DNA of 64,000 bases from Mycoplasma sp. CAG:956. GTDB lineage: Bacteria; Bacillota_I; Bacilli_A; RF39; UBA660. The notes beneath the pieces are model-generated. The model had not been told where the DNA came from. It searched no databases and saw nothing but the letters and a program-made list of their open reading frames with translations. This document shows positions 1 to 9,424 of the stretch, one piece after another. The stretch spans positions 1 to 64,000 of the forward strand of contig HF993102.1 in assembly GCA_000433475.1 (NCBI GenBank), given 5' to 3'. The position numbers and the translations under genes are program-made. Within the stretch, counting starts at the first letter, position 1. The number at the start of each line of letters is the position of its first letter.

Positions 1-41
1 AACACATCTTTTTTGTGTCTACTTTTATCTTACAACTTCAG

Positions 42-1094
42 TTAGAATAATCCAATTATATCTTTAATAGTAATTAATATCATTAAAAGCATTAGAAGCA
101 AGAAACCAATTGTATGGAACCATCCTTCAATATTAGCATCTACTCTCTTTCCTCTAATTTTTTCTATAATAACAAAGAGAATATGACCACCATCAAAAGC
201 TGGGAATGGTAAGAAGTTCATAAATCCTAAATTAATAGAAATATAAGCTGTTAAATATAGAATTTGTGCTAGACCTAAGGCTAGAGATTGATTAACAATA
301 TTATACATACCAACAGGTCCAGATAAGGAGTTCATTGATAAACGTCCAGTAAATAAGCCATAAATAATGGTAAACATTGATTGATAAATGCTTTCAAATT
401 TACTGGCAGCATAAGAAATGGCTTTACCAATTCCATGGTAAGTTTCTTGATAAATAGTAACACCAAACACACGAGTTTTATTGCCTTTTTCATCAGTTGT
501 TTCTTTGGGAGTTACTTTTAACATTTCAGTTGTATTATCTTCGTGTCTAACTTCAATACTATAATATTCTTTTTTATTATCTAAAGTTAATAAGACTTGA
601 GCTCTATCCCATGTTTTAGTTTTTTTGCCGTCAATACTTAAAATCGTATCGCCATTACGACCACCAGCTTCACTAAATGCTGAACCTTCTTGAACAGTAT
701 TAATTTTTGGTGTTGTACTGGTTGAACCATATACAGCACCGATTAAAAATAATAAAACAAAAGCAGTAATAAAATTCATGATGACACCAGCACTTAAAAT
801 TAAAATACGTTGCCACCAAGGTTTGTTACACATTAATTTTTCTTTTGGAATTTTATCATCATCTTCCATAACCTCACCAGCTAGTTGAACATAACCACCA
901 ATTGGTAGAGCTCTAATAGAATATTGAATACCACTTTTTTTAGAAATACGTTTTAAAAGAAGTGGTCCCATTCCAACCGAAAATTCATAAACATGAACAC
1001 CACATAATCTGGCTACAATAAAATGACCAAATTCGTGTAGTAAAACCAAAACCCCCAACATTAAAATTAATACAATAATACTAATCAACCACAT
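42..1094 (-). CDS. rseP: RseP-type site-2 membrane metalloprotease
   Basis: Intramembrane zinc protease of the M50 family; in relatives (RasP/RseP) it cleaves anti-sigma factors and leftover signal peptides in the membrane. The first helix carries HEFGH (residues 20-24), the zinc motif, and the third ligand motif NFLPFPAFDGG lies at 293-303. A PDZ-like segment (about 130-215, with GRNGDTILSIDG) sits between them, and hydrophobic helices are at both ends. The 350-aa length is normal for the Bacillota form. The start follows an AGAGAG ribosome site. It is the last gene of uppS-cdsA-rseP, 18 bp after cdsA, the usual order in Bacillota. Function is secure from the motifs; the substrate is not known. 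Confidence 0.96.
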   Translation of the reverse strand: MWLISIIVLILMLGVLVLLHEFGHFIVARLCGVHVYEFSVGMGPLLLKRISKKSGIQYSIRALPIGGYVQLAGEVMEDDDKIPKEKLMCNKPWWQRILILSAGVIMNFITAFVLLFLIGAVYGSTSTTPKINTVQEGSAFSEAGGRNGDTILSIDGKKTKTWDRAQVLLTLDNKKEYYSIEVRHEDNTTEMLKVTPKETTDEKGNKTRVFGVTIYQETYHGIGKAISYAASKFESIYQSMFTIIYGLFTGRLSMNSLSGPVGMYNIVNQSLALGLAQILYLTAYISINLGFMNFLPFPAFDGGHILFVIIEKIRGKRVDANIEGWFHTIGFLLLMLLMILITIKDIIGLF

Positions 1095-1112
1095 ATATAC
1101 TCTCTTTTCTAT

Positions 1113-1898
1113 TTATAATATTGTACATAACAATGTATATAATAAAATGCCAAAAACTAAACTATCAATTCGATCTAGTATACCCCCGTGACCTTTAATA
1201 AGATTAGAGTAATCTTTAATTTTATTTTCTCTTTTTATTTTACTAAAGAATAAATCACCTATTTGTCCAAAGACACTTATAAGTATGCTCATAAGAACGA
1301 TCCTTAATACACTAGTATTACCGATTACAGCTAAATAATAGAATGTACCAATTATACTAGCACATATTATACCCCCTAAAGACCCTTCAATGGTTTTATG
1401 AGGACTAATACTAGATAATTTATGAGTACCAATATAGCTACCGATAAATAATGCAAAGATATCAGTTGCACAAATTACAATGATTACATATAGTAATATC
1501 CACTTATTAATGCTATCTAACATAACCATAGAATTTAGAGCCATACCTAGTAAAAATAATAAAGTAAACATAAAAAGCGATGTTTCCGTATCATATTTTT
1601 TACTGAATATTGTAGGAATTACCATTCCAAACAAAAGAAAGGCAATTGTTTGATAAGATACCCCTAAATACAAGGCATAACCATCATTAACAATGTAGAT
1701 TAAAGCCATAAAACCTATAAGACCTAAAATAATAATTGGTAAATTTAGTTTATCCATCACTTTAGGTAAAGTAATTATTTCTTTATAAGCTAAAATGGCT
1801 ACGGCTCCAATTAAGATTTTAAAAGCAACAGGTCCCAAGAAGAAACCTAAGGCAAAAATTAAAGCTATAATTGTGCCACTTATGATGCGGTCTTTCAC
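1113..1898 (-). CDS. cdsA: Phosphatidate cytidylyltransferase (CDP-diglyceride synthase)
   Basis: Makes CDP-diacylglycerol from phosphatidic acid and CTP, the branch point for phosphatidylglycerol and cardiolipin synthesis in the membrane. The 261-aa protein is almost wholly hydrophobic, with about seven or eight helices. Near the C-terminus it has the family signature (SKIKRENKIKDYSNLIKGHG followed by GILDRIDS), including the K-D and H-G-G-x-x-D-R-x-D residues. The start is GTG and shares one base with the uppS stop (TAGTG). A strong GGAGGTGGGAAG ribosome site lies inside the end of uppS, so translation is likely coupled. Confidence 0.96.
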   Translation of the reverse strand: MKDRIISGTIIALIFALGFFLGPVAFKILIGAVAILAYKEIITLPKVMDKLNLPIIILGLIGFMALIYIVNDGYALYLGVSYQTIAFLLFGMVIPTIFSKKYDTETSLFMFTLLFLLGMALNSMVMLDSINKWILLYVIIVICATDIFALFIGSYIGTHKLSSISPHKTIEGSLGGIICASIIGTFYYLAVIGNTSVLRIVLMSILISVFGQIGDLFFSKIKRENKIKDYSNLIKGHGGILDRIDSLVFGILLYTLLCTIL

Positions 1899-2605
1899 TA
1901 CTTCCCACCTCCAAAACGTCTTTCTCTACCATTATATGCATCTATAGCCTTATCAAATTCTTTTTTGTCAAAGTCAGGCCAATAACAATCAGGAAAATAC
2001 ATTTCAGCATAAGCAATTTGCCACAAGAGAAAATTACTAACGCGAACATCGCCACCGGTTCTAATCATTAAATCAACTGGTGGTAAATCTTGATATAAAT
2101 ACTTTTCAAAAATTTGTGTTGTTAAATCTTCCCTAGTCAATTTGCCGCTTTCTATATCAGCAACAATTTTTTTAGTAGCATCAACAATTTCAGTTTGTCC
2201 ACCGTAGTTTAGGCAAATATTTAAAATACCTCCAGTACACTTGCTTGTTTCATCTCTTAAATAGTCCATAGCATTTAATACTTCTTCTTTTAGAGGACTT
2301 CTTCTGCCACTAAAAACAACCTTAATATTATTTTCTTTTAATTCTTTGCAAGAATCTCTAAACTCACTAATAAAAAGATTCATTAAATAATCAACTTCAC
2401 TAGCTTCCCGTTTAAAATTTTCTGTTGAAAAACAATAAACTGATAAATATTTAACTCCTTTTTTTAAAATATAATCAGCCATTTTCTTTATATTACTAAA
2501 ACCACGTCTATGACCTTCTAATTTGGGTAAGAAATGTTTTTTAGCCCATCTTCTATTACCATCTAAGATTATTGCCACATGCGTAGGTATTTTTAATTCT
2601 TCCAT
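1898..2605 (-). CDS. uppS: Isoprenyl transferase (undecaprenyl diphosphate synthase)
   Basis: Cis-prenyltransferase that builds undecaprenyl diphosphate, the lipid carrier for peptidoglycan and other wall polymers. At 235 aa it is of normal length. The catalytic Asp is D15 in AIILDGNRRWA; most homologues have MDGNGRWA, so the Gly-to-Arg change is slightly unusual. The family blocks SVYCFSTENFKRE and MIRTGGDVRVSNFLLWQ are clear. It is the first gene of the uppS-cdsA-rseP operon, with an AGGAGG ribosome site and a near-consensus promoter just upstream. Confidence 0.96.
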   Translation of the reverse strand: MEELKIPTHVAIILDGNRRWAKKHFLPKLEGHRRGFSNIKKMADYILKKGVKYLSVYCFSTENFKREASEVDYLMNLFISEFRDSCKELKENNIKVVFSGRRSPLKEEVLNAMDYLRDETSKCTGGILNICLNYGGQTEIVDATKKIVADIESGKLTREDLTTQIFEKYLYQDLPPVDLMIRTGGDVRVSNFLLWQIAYAEMYFPDCYWPDFDKKEFDKAIDAYNGRERRFGGGK

Positions 2606-2622
2606 TTTTCCTCCTAATATTA

Positions 2623-2651
2623 ATTATATACTGCTTAAAAGAGATAGTCAA
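2623..2651 (-). promoter_or_regulatory. Sigma-A-type promoter of uppS-cdsA-rseP
   Basis: On the minus strand TTGACT (2646-2651) and TATAAT (2623-2628) are separated by 17 bp, with the uppS start about 18 bp beyond the -10 box. This is among the closest matches to consensus in the window, fitting constitutive expression of an essential envelope operon. Confidence 0.85.
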
Positions 2652-2671
2652 AACATATATGCTATATTTTT

Positions 2672-3547
2672 TTATTTTCGCATATTAGCTCCTAGCATTT
2701 CCATATCGATAGTTAACTGCTTTATACGTTCTATTATGCGGTTAGCTTTTACTTTGTCTACTCCTTTATTGGATAAGTGTTCTTCTAATTCTTTAATTGT
2801 AAAGTTGGATGTAAAGAAGGTTGTCTTATGCTCATTCATACGTGATTGTAAGATAGTGCCAAGTATTTCATCACGTCCCCAATCAGTTACTTTTTCCGCA
2901 CCAATATCATCGATTAGTAAGATATCTATATTACAAAGCTCATCCATAATATCATTCATAGCCTCAAAGTCACCCTTAATGGTTCTAAGTAAATCAGGTA
3001 AATAAACAATCTTTGTTCTAAAGCCACGTTTTTTCATTTCATTAAAACAAGCACTTAAAATATAAGTTTTACCACAACCAAAATTACCATGTAAATACAA
3101 ACCCTTAATATTCTTACCGTAGTCATATTCTTTAATAAAGTTAGTTACCCATTTAATTAATTTGTAACGATTTTTATCACTAGTATCAATAGTTTTTAGG
3201 GAAGATGTTTCCAGTTCTTGTAAGGCAGTAGTACTTTCTTTAATCTTTTTGAATTCTTGAGACTTAAAGTAACAAGCCTCAGTTGAAAACATTAAATGAT
3301 TATTATATTTTTGAGGATAATTAGTATATCCTCTAATTTTATTTTTACATTCATATAGACCATGACAGTTCTTACAGTTATTTTCTTCCTGTAAGTATTC
3401 TTCTAATTTAGAAGTATAATTCATGGCTTCTTTTGCCGTCAACTCAAGACTTGCTACTAACTTCTGAAATTCTGGGTTACGGCAGGCTCTAATATAATTA
3501 TCTTTAAGACTATTTTCAATTAATTTAGTCCTTGTTAATAGTGCCAT
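2672..3547 (-). CDS. dnaI: Primosomal protein DnaI (helicase loader)
   Basis: AAA+ ATPase that loads the replicative helicase during replication initiation and restart. The N-terminal part has a Cys cluster (ENNCKNCHGLYECKN, about 56-70) like the zinc-binding domain of Bacillus DnaI. The C-terminal AAA+ domain has Walker A GNFGCGKT (about 154-161) and Walker B ILLIDDIGAE (about 209-218). I use ATG at 3547, eight bases after AAAGGA, instead of an in-frame TTG at 3553. It overlaps the end of the upstream dnaB-like gene by 23 bp, the conserved dnaB-dnaI arrangement of Bacillota. Confidence 0.93.
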   Translation of the reverse strand: MALLTRTKLIENSLKDNYIRACRNPEFQKLVASLELTAKEAMNYTSKLEEYLQEENNCKNCHGLYECKNKIRGYTNYPQKYNNHLMFSTEACYFKSQEFKKIKESTTALQELETSSLKTIDTSDKNRYKLIKWVTNFIKEYDYGKNIKGLYLHGNFGCGKTYILSACFNEMKKRGFRTKIVYLPDLLRTIKGDFEAMNDIMDELCNIDILLIDDIGAEKVTDWGRDEILGTILQSRMNEHKTTFFTSNFTIKELEEHLSNKGVDKVKANRIIERIKQLTIDMEMLGANMRK

Positions 3548-4811
3548 AGTCAATTCCTTTCATTAATTCTTCTAATTCTTTTTGCTCTTCTAAAGTTGCT
3601 TCATTTCTTTTAATTTCTGTCTTAAACCATACAGGAACGTCTTCAGGCGTTTTAATTGTAGTTGGGGCTTTAGCTATAAGCTTCTTTTGCTCTTTTTCCG
3701 CTAAGCTCATAGCATCTCTAGCGGTCTTTACACCACTTCTTACCCATTGTCCAGCGATAGTTTCTACAAAATTTTTATTTAATTTATTATCATTTTTCTT
3801 TAAGACATAATCGATTAAAACATTTACAACGGCTGGTTTCAAGTTTAAATCACAACATAGTGTTTCTAATAATTTTAAATCTCTATTAGTTGGGGTTATG
3901 CCATGATATTTGTTTTTTAAGAAATCATAAGGTTTAGTATTTTCAAAAACATAAATGATTTTATCCCTTTTACTCATATTTTCTAAAGGACTAGTCTTTT
4001 CTTCTTTATAAACAAGAGTTGGCAGTTTACCATTATTATGATAAGTATAGTAATTACGGGCTAGTTTTCTTAATTCTTCGGCTACAATATAGCCACGTTC
4101 ATTAATAACATTCTTAATTATTTCACTAAACTGCATTGTATCTAGATTATAGACAAAAGCTAGGTTTTCAATTAATTCTTTAGTACGTTTATTAAAGGCT
4201 TTTTCATTTAAAATATCTTTGGGAATACTTGCCATTAACATATCAAAATCAATAACGTTTTTAGCTAAAACATTTTGTTTTACTCGCTCTGTTGCATCTA
4301 CTTCTGGGAGGATTGTAGATGAGGCAAAGGTCATATTAAGACTACTAGTTATATCTTCATATTCACTTAAAGAAATACTTTTCTTTTCATAAGATTTTTT
4401 AATTGCATCGTATTCTTTTTTACCAATATTATTATATAAGACAACGTTTAAGACAGGATGATTTAAAAATTCTCTTTGACTCATAGGACTATATAATTCA
4501 TATATATAAGAATAAACATCACCCCTTTTAACATAAGTTTTTAAAAGTCCTAAAGACTCTAAGGCAGTCCTTGCTTCTTTGATACTTTTTAAATCAAGTT
4601 TCATGATACTCATTAAATGATGATGATTATATTCTTCACTTTTAAAACTATTATTTTTTAAATCACGCCATAAAGTAAGGTAAAGACTAACGGCTAAAGG
4701 TCCCATAATTGGTTCATATAACATAATTAAATTATCTCGGTCTTCTAAGTTTAAAATAGTCTTACTAACTACTGTATAAATATCGGCTGGTAAAAGACTT
4801 ACTTTATCCAT
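3525..4811 (-). CDS. dnaB: DnaB/DnaD-domain replication initiation protein
   Basis: Matches the Bacillota primosome protein DnaB (replication initiation and membrane attachment; not the E. coli DnaB helicase). The N-terminal third resembles its winged-helix region (LLPADIYTVVS through the MLYEPIMGPLAVSLYLTL block). The region around 270-370 resembles a DnaD domain, with the YDFLKNKYHGITPT segment and the downstream helix-rich region ending in WVRSGVKTARDAM. The likely start is ATG at 4811, preceded by GGTGAT; an in-frame GTG at 4823 lies within that ribosome site. It partners with dnaI immediately downstream. Confidence 0.9.
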   Translation of the reverse strand: MDKVSLLPADIYTVVSKTILNLEDRDNLIMLYEPIMGPLAVSLYLTLWRDLKNNSFKSEEYNHHHLMSIMKLDLKSIKEARTALESLGLLKTYVKRGDVYSYIYELYSPMSQREFLNHPVLNVVLYNNIGKKEYDAIKKSYEKKSISLSEYEDITSSLNMTFASSTILPEVDATERVKQNVLAKNVIDFDMLMASIPKDILNEKAFNKRTKELIENLAFVYNLDTMQFSEIIKNVINERGYIVAEELRKLARNYYTYHNNGKLPTLVYKEEKTSPLENMSKRDKIIYVFENTKPYDFLKNKYHGITPTNRDLKLLETLCCDLNLKPAVVNVLIDYVLKKNDNKLNKNFVETIAGQWVRSGVKTARDAMSLAEKEQKKLIAKAPTTIKTPEDVPVWFKTEIKRNEATLEEQKELEELMKGIDYGTINKD

Positions 4812-4845
4812 AAAATCACCCACTAGTTAGTATTATAATAAAGAT

Positions 4846-4878
4846 TGAAAAAAAAAGAAATGTTTTTTTAACATTTCT
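4846..4878 (-). terminator. Intrinsic terminator after the thioredoxin-like gene
   Basis: Minus-strand stem AGAAATGTT / AACATTTCT with an A-rich 5-nt loop is followed by a run of T. It overlaps the stop codon of the gene ending at 4868 and lies just upstream of the dnaB promoter region. Confidence 0.8.
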
Positions 4879-5575
4879 CACCACATAAATCAGCTAACTC
4901 ATTAAATGCCTCTAAATATTTGTTTTTTAATTCTTCTTTTTGGGAATCATTTAATAAAATATAAGGATCTTTTTGAGAATCTACTGTACCTTCAATTACT
5001 TGTTTTATTTCACCATTTTTAATAAATACAACGGTAGGAGCATATATTCTTTTTTCACCGGTTTGGATTTCTTTACCATCATTATCTAGAATGGTATAAT
5101 CTTCTAAAAAGCTATCAAGTTTTTCTAAAAGATAAGTATATAAAGTGCTACCATCAGTTTTAACTAATTTATTGGCATCATCAAAGCTATAGTTACTTCT
5201 AATTTCTTTTATATTATAGTAATTTATTTTAGCAATGCCATAATCTTTACCCGCTTCATTTAAAACAGAGACAATATTTCGACACCAAGGACAAGTTGGA
5301 AATCCTAAATATAACACACCTGTTCCATTATCAAATAAGTCTTTTATTTCATCTTCACTTATATAATAATAAAGATTTTCTTTATCAATAGTAACTTCAG
5401 GATAGATTTTACCATTACTAGTTTCTTTACCGTTATAAGAAGTATATTCATCATGAAATTTAGTATTAGATTTTTCCTCTAAAGTATTATTTTGCTTAAA
5501 TAAAACAAGACTAGTACAAACTAAGCAAATAATAAATAGTCCTATTACATAATATTTTAAAAAATCCTTTTTCAT
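4868..5575 (-). CDS. Membrane-anchored thioredoxin-fold protein (CPWC)
   Basis: An N-terminal hydrophobic helix (about residues 6-26) is followed by an extracytoplasmic thioredoxin-like domain with a CPWC active-site motif (Cys95 and Cys98 with the revised start) in a LYLGFPTCPWCRN context. A later TVVFIKNGE segment fits the cis-Pro strand of the fold. It probably acts as a thiol-disulfide oxidoreductase outside the cell; whether it oxidises or reduces cannot be told. ATG at 5575 is preferred because AGGTGA lies just upstream; an in-frame ATG at 5593 has no such site. Confidence 0.75.
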   Translation of the reverse strand: MKKDFLKYYVIGLFIICLVCTSLVLFKQNNTLEEKSNTKFHDEYTSYNGKETSNGKIYPEVTIDKENLYYYISEDEIKDLFDNGTGVLYLGFPTCPWCRNIVSVLNEAGKDYGIAKINYYNIKEIRSNYSFDDANKLVKTDGSTLYTYLLEKLDSFLEDYTILDNDGKEIQTGEKRIYAPTVVFIKNGEIKQVIEGTVDSQKDPYILLNDSQKEELKNKYLEAFNELADLCGEKC

Positions 5576-5620
5576 ATTTTCACCTGAACTCATTTTAAGC
5601 TATTTTTTTTAATAATGCAA

Positions 5621-6133
5621 TTATTTTTTTAAAAGCAGTTGCCTTTGTTGGTGGTTTTCTTCAATGATAATAGCCTCTGGTATTTCTACTTCTTTATAGC
5701 AATCATTACCGTGGAAGGGTTTATCTAGTAATTCATATCCTTCAGGAATCATTTTTTCTTCGTTGACATAATAGCCATCTTGGACGGTTATGGTAAGACT
5801 TTGTCTATAATATCTATCTGTACGTTCTTTTTGATAATAAGCATCTAATCCTTGTTTTTTAATCTCATTTAATTGGTGTTTCCAACCAATATTTAGTCCT
5901 AAGTCAGAGCAAATTTGTGTAAAGCAACAAATTTTATTAGCATGGTCTACTTTGCTATCTAAAGAGGCCACACATACACTTGTAGCTCCTAATAAAAATA
6001 TAGGCACAGAGATTATTGAAATTACTTTTAATTTAGTATCACTATTTTTCTTAACTGGTTTATATGAATATTTCTTAGAAAAACAACTTCTTTTTACTCT
6101 TCTTATTGGTGCATAACTATGTTTATCATTCAT
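5621..6133 (-). CDS. Single-pass membrane protein of unknown function
   Basis: No family recognised. The basic N-terminal tail (about residues 1-40, rich in Lys and Arg) is followed by one hydrophobic helix (about 40-60) and a charged extracytoplasmic C-terminal part ending in a Gln/Lys-rich tail. Four Cys lie in or after the helix, including CCFTQICSDLG. A Tyr-rich patch (YYQKERTDRYYRQS) follows. It has its own strong promoter (6165-6193) and is not obviously linked to the neighbouring lgt-like gene. Confidence 0.6.
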   Translation of the reverse strand: MNDKHSYAPIRRVKRSCFSKKYSYKPVKKNSDTKLKVISIISVPIFLLGATSVCVASLDSKVDHANKICCFTQICSDLGLNIGWKHQLNEIKKQGLDAYYQKERTDRYYRQSLTITVQDGYYVNEEKMIPEGYELLDKPFHGNDCYKEVEIPEAIIIEENHQQRQLLLKK

Positions 6134-6164
6134 CTAAATCATCCTTTTTTTAAAGTCTATTTTC

Positions 6165-6193
6165 AATATACTCATATTACAAAGGTTAGTCAA
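6165..6193 (-). promoter_or_regulatory. Promoter of the 170-aa membrane protein gene
   Basis: Minus-strand TTGACT (6188-6193) and TATATT (6165-6170) with a 17-bp spacer, about 32 bp upstream of the ATG at 6133; AAAAGGATG serves as the ribosome site. Confidence 0.75.
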
Positions 6194-6215
6194 GGAAAAA
6201 GTGGTTTTTAAACCT

Positions 6216-6256
6216 TAAAAAAAGTAATATAACTTAATAAATTTAATTATATTACT
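6216..6256 (-). terminator. Intrinsic terminator after the lgt-like gene
   Basis: Perfect 10-bp stem AGTAATATAA / TTATATTACT with a 14-nt loop and a following run of seven T on the minus strand, directly after the lgt-like stop codon. Confidence 0.85.
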
Positions 6257-6264
6257 AAATGTCC

Positions 6265-6987
6265 TTATTTTTTAGTTTTCAATTCTTTATTTTTAATAAA
6301 TATTCTAGATAGAATAAATAAACCAAAAGTAAATAAAATAATACTTATTCTTTGATTAAAGGAAAATAAAATATTTTCACGTCCCGCTCTTAAATAGTCT
6401 AGAAAAAATTTAGCAATGCTAATGCTCATTAAAAGATAAGCAAAATCTTGCATTTTAAATTCATGACGAGATTTTTTGTAGAATATAATAAATATTATGG
6501 TAAAAATAATAGCTTCTACTAATTGAATAGGAAATAGTCCGGTATTTAAAGGGGCTTGATTAGAACTTAAATAAATTACTTTACCAAAGCCATCATAATT
6601 AATACCATAACAGCACCCAGCACTAAAGCAGCCAATTTTTCCAATAGCATAGACAAGTGGTAACGGCACAGCTCCTAATCCAAAAAGATCGGCTAACTTG
6701 TGCTTAAAAATCAAGGCATATACCACTAATCCTACTAAAGCTCCTAGCATATTACCATAAGAAGTAAACCAAAGTCCAGGAATATCAGTTATGCTGTATT
6801 TAGGAAATTCATCTAAATAAGTAAATACTTTACCTCCTATTACAATAAAAATATTTTCTAAAATAATTATTAAGATAGCATCTTTTAATTTTAAATTATA
6901 CTTTTTATAATTTAAAAGAATAAATAAAATATTAAAAACTAAGGCTGATTTTATCATTAAATCATAAATTGATGTTGCAATTGTCAT
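6265..6987 (-). CDS. lgt: Divergent Lgt-family prolipoprotein diacylglyceryl transferase
   Basis: Polytopic 240-aa membrane protein with about seven helices. It carries the Lgt-type block YAIGKIGCFSAGCCYG, which corresponds to GRxGNFxNxExxG in classical Lgt, and a GLFPIQLVEAI segment. Lgt transfers diacylglycerol to the lipobox Cys of lipoproteins. The window encodes lipoproteins with LTGC boxes and LspA, so an Lgt is expected. However, the key Arg is Lys, and the HGGL loop reads SYGNMLGAL. It may be the variant subfamily with a GCCYG motif or a paralogue with another substrate. It is followed by a strong terminator. Confidence 0.7.
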   Translation of the reverse strand: MTIATSIYDLMIKSALVFNILFILLNYKKYNLKLKDAILIIILENIFIVIGGKVFTYLDEFPKYSITDIPGLWFTSYGNMLGALVGLVVYALIFKHKLADLFGLGAVPLPLVYAIGKIGCFSAGCCYGINYDGFGKVIYLSSNQAPLNTGLFPIQLVEAIIFTIIFIIFYKKSRHEFKMQDFAYLLMSISIAKFFLDYLRAGRENILFSFNQRISIILFTFGLFILSRIFIKNKELKTKK

Positions 6988-7001
6988 ATTATACCTCTAA
7001 A

Positions 7002-9302
7002 TTATTGAATAGAAAAATTAGTGATTTCTTCTAAATCAATGCCTACTTCTTTAACATATTTATAATGTTTTTCTAAAGTTTCTTCAATATATTTAACTAA
7101 TTCATGAGTATTTTTATTATCAATGAAAGTTATTATTTCTTTTAAAAGAGAGAAACGATCAATTTTATTACGCAAACGCATATCAAAGGCTGTGGTTATT
7201 GAGCCTTCTTCAAGGTAGCCATGAACATGAAAGTTTTTATTAGGACGATCATATATTAGACCATAAATAAATGATGGATATCCATGGAAATTAAATATTA
7301 CTGGTTTATCTTTAGTAAAATACTTAGTAAACTCTTCATCACTTAAACCATTTGGATTACGTTTATTACTTTCTAATTTTAAGACTTCTAAGACATTTAT
7401 AAAACGCAATTTAATATCAGGAATATATTTTTTTAGTAAAGAAACACAGGCAATTGCCTCAATATTAGGGGTATCACCACAACTTGCAATAACAATATCA
7501 GGATTATCACTTGTTGTTAATTTTTCTAAATTAATTAAACCATCGTTAACTAATTTTTTAGCTTCCACTTTAGTTAACCATTGTCTAGTTGGGTGTTTAG
7601 AAGCAATAATACTATTAACGACATTTTTAGACTTTAAACATTTATCATAAGTTAAAATTAAGCTATTAGCATCAATTGGCAAATAAATGTTAGCAAATCC
7701 CCTCTTCTTTTCAGCTACGTGACTAATGAAGCCAGGGTCTTGGTGAGTATATCCATTGTGATCTTGTTGCCAAACATTGCTAGTTAAAATTAAATTTAAG
7801 CTTGGTAAACTATTACGCCAACTAATTTCACTAGCCATTTTTAACCATTTAATATATTGAGTTACCATAGAATCAACTACTCTAATGAAAGCCTCATAAC
7901 TAACGAAGGTGCCAAAACGTCCGGTTAGAGTATAACCTTCTAATAATCCTTCACAAACATTTTCTGATAAATAAGAATCGATAATTCGACCATCTTTACT
8001 TAAATTTTCATCATAAGGACTTATTTTTTCTTCCCAAGTTCTTTTTTCAGTATCAAATAAATGATAAAGACGGTTAGACATAGCTTCATCAGGACTAAAA
8101 AGACGGAAATCATCTTTATTTAGCTTAAATACATCACGAATATATTTGGAAAGTTCTAACATATCTTGAGTTTCTAATTGTCCTAGTTCTTTATTTTCTA
8201 ATAAATACTTATCTGTTTCTGGTAATACTAATTTTTTACCGCTAAAACCATTAGTGATAGGATTTTTACTCATTCTGGCATTACCAGTTGGATGATAATT
8301 TTCTAAATAATCCTTTAGGGTACCATCAGAATTAAATAATTCTTGAGGGCGATAACTTCTTAACCAATTTTCAATAATTTCTAAATGATTAGAAATACTT
8401 TTATCAACGGGAATTTGATGGGCTCTAAAAGTTCCTTCAATTTGCTTATCATTAACAACAGAAGGACCAGTCCAGCCTTTCTTACTTCTTAAAATTAACA
8501 TAGGATAATAAATCTTACTAGATGTATCATTTTCTTTTATCTTCTTAATGTCTAAAACAATTTTATCTAGAGCCATCATCATTAATTTATGCATAGCCAT
8601 AGTATCACTACCAGATACAATATAAGGATGATAGCCTAAAGAAGTAAAATAGCAAATTAATTCTTTATCACTCATTCTGCTATAAATAGTAGGATTACTA
8701 ATTTTATAACCATTTAAATGAAGAATGGGTAAAACTATACCATCCGTTTTAGGATTTAAAAACTTATGGATTTGCCAAGATGTAGCAAGAGTGGCTGTTT
8801 CTGCCTCACCATCCCCAATAACGCAAGCCGTAATTAAATTAGGATTATCTAAGACTGTACCATAAGCATGAATTAAGCTGTAACCAAGTTCGCCGCCTTC
8901 ATGTAGGGATCCTGGCATTTCTGGTGTTGCATGAGAACCTGTACCATAGGGGTAAGAAAACTCCTTAAATACTTTTTTTAAGCCTTCTTTATTTTTAGGA
9001 TAATCGGGATAGCATTCACTAAATGTTCCTTCTAAGAAGCTCTGGGCAAGTAAAAAATTACCACCATGACCTGGTCCACTTATATAAATCATATTTAAAT
9101 TATTTTTCTTGATAATACGATTTAAATGAGTATAAATAAAGTTTTGACCGGGTACGGTACCCCAGTGACCAACTAATTTTTCTTTTAAATCTTCTTCCTT
9201 TAAAGGTCTTTCTAATAAAGGATTATCTTTTAAATAAAGACAACAAGCACTAATATAATTAGCAGCTCTAAAATATGCATCAATTATTTCTATTTCTTTC
9301 AT
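7002..9302 (-). CDS. xfp: Xylulose-5-phosphate/fructose-6-phosphate phosphoketolase
   Basis: ThDP-dependent enzyme that splits xylulose-5-P or fructose-6-P with phosphate to acetyl-P plus glyceraldehyde-3-P or erythrose-4-P. Family motifs are GHWGT (45-49), GPGHGG (76-81), the ThDP/Mg motif GDGEAETA (163-170) and a HQDPGF block. At 766 aa it is close to the usual length of about 790. It suggests a fermentative sugar route ending in acetyl phosphate. The gene stands alone between terminator-like sequences, with GGAAGAG as ribosome site. Confidence 0.96.
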   Translation of the reverse strand: MKEIEIIDAYFRAANYISACCLYLKDNPLLERPLKEEDLKEKLVGHWGTVPGQNFIYTHLNRIIKKNNLNMIYISGPGHGGNFLLAQSFLEGTFSECYPDYPKNKEGLKKVFKEFSYPYGTGSHATPEMPGSLHEGGELGYSLIHAYGTVLDNPNLITACVIGDGEAETATLATSWQIHKFLNPKTDGIVLPILHLNGYKISNPTIYSRMSDKELICYFTSLGYHPYIVSGSDTMAMHKLMMMALDKIVLDIKKIKENDTSSKIYYPMLILRSKKGWTGPSVVNDKQIEGTFRAHQIPVDKSISNHLEIIENWLRSYRPQELFNSDGTLKDYLENYHPTGNARMSKNPITNGFSGKKLVLPETDKYLLENKELGQLETQDMLELSKYIRDVFKLNKDDFRLFSPDEAMSNRLYHLFDTEKRTWEEKISPYDENLSKDGRIIDSYLSENVCEGLLEGYTLTGRFGTFVSYEAFIRVVDSMVTQYIKWLKMASEISWRNSLPSLNLILTSNVWQQDHNGYTHQDPGFISHVAEKKRGFANIYLPIDANSLILTYDKCLKSKNVVNSIIASKHPTRQWLTKVEAKKLVNDGLINLEKLTTSDNPDIVIASCGDTPNIEAIACVSLLKKYIPDIKLRFINVLEVLKLESNKRNPNGLSDEEFTKYFTKDKPVIFNFHGYPSFIYGLIYDRPNKNFHVHGYLEEGSITTAFDMRLRNKIDRFSLLKEIITFIDNKNTHELVKYIEETLEKHYKYVKEVGIDLEEITNFSIQ

Positions 9303-9424
9303 TTTTTCTCTTCCTATTCTTAATTAATTATAGCAAAGAATAAAAAAAGAAGAAAGTCTGTTTAATTAAATTCTTCTCTTACCCGTTATCTATTTTTATC
9401 ACTTTTTAATTTTCTAAGTGGTTA

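Noticed and set aside
1..41. Short inverted repeat ACACA...TGTGT at the left edge
   Set aside because: Too near the boundary to tell if it is a terminator or part of the next gene.
2523..3005. Plus-strand frame opposite uppS and dnaI
   Set aside because: Antisense to two well-supported genes with no ribosome site.
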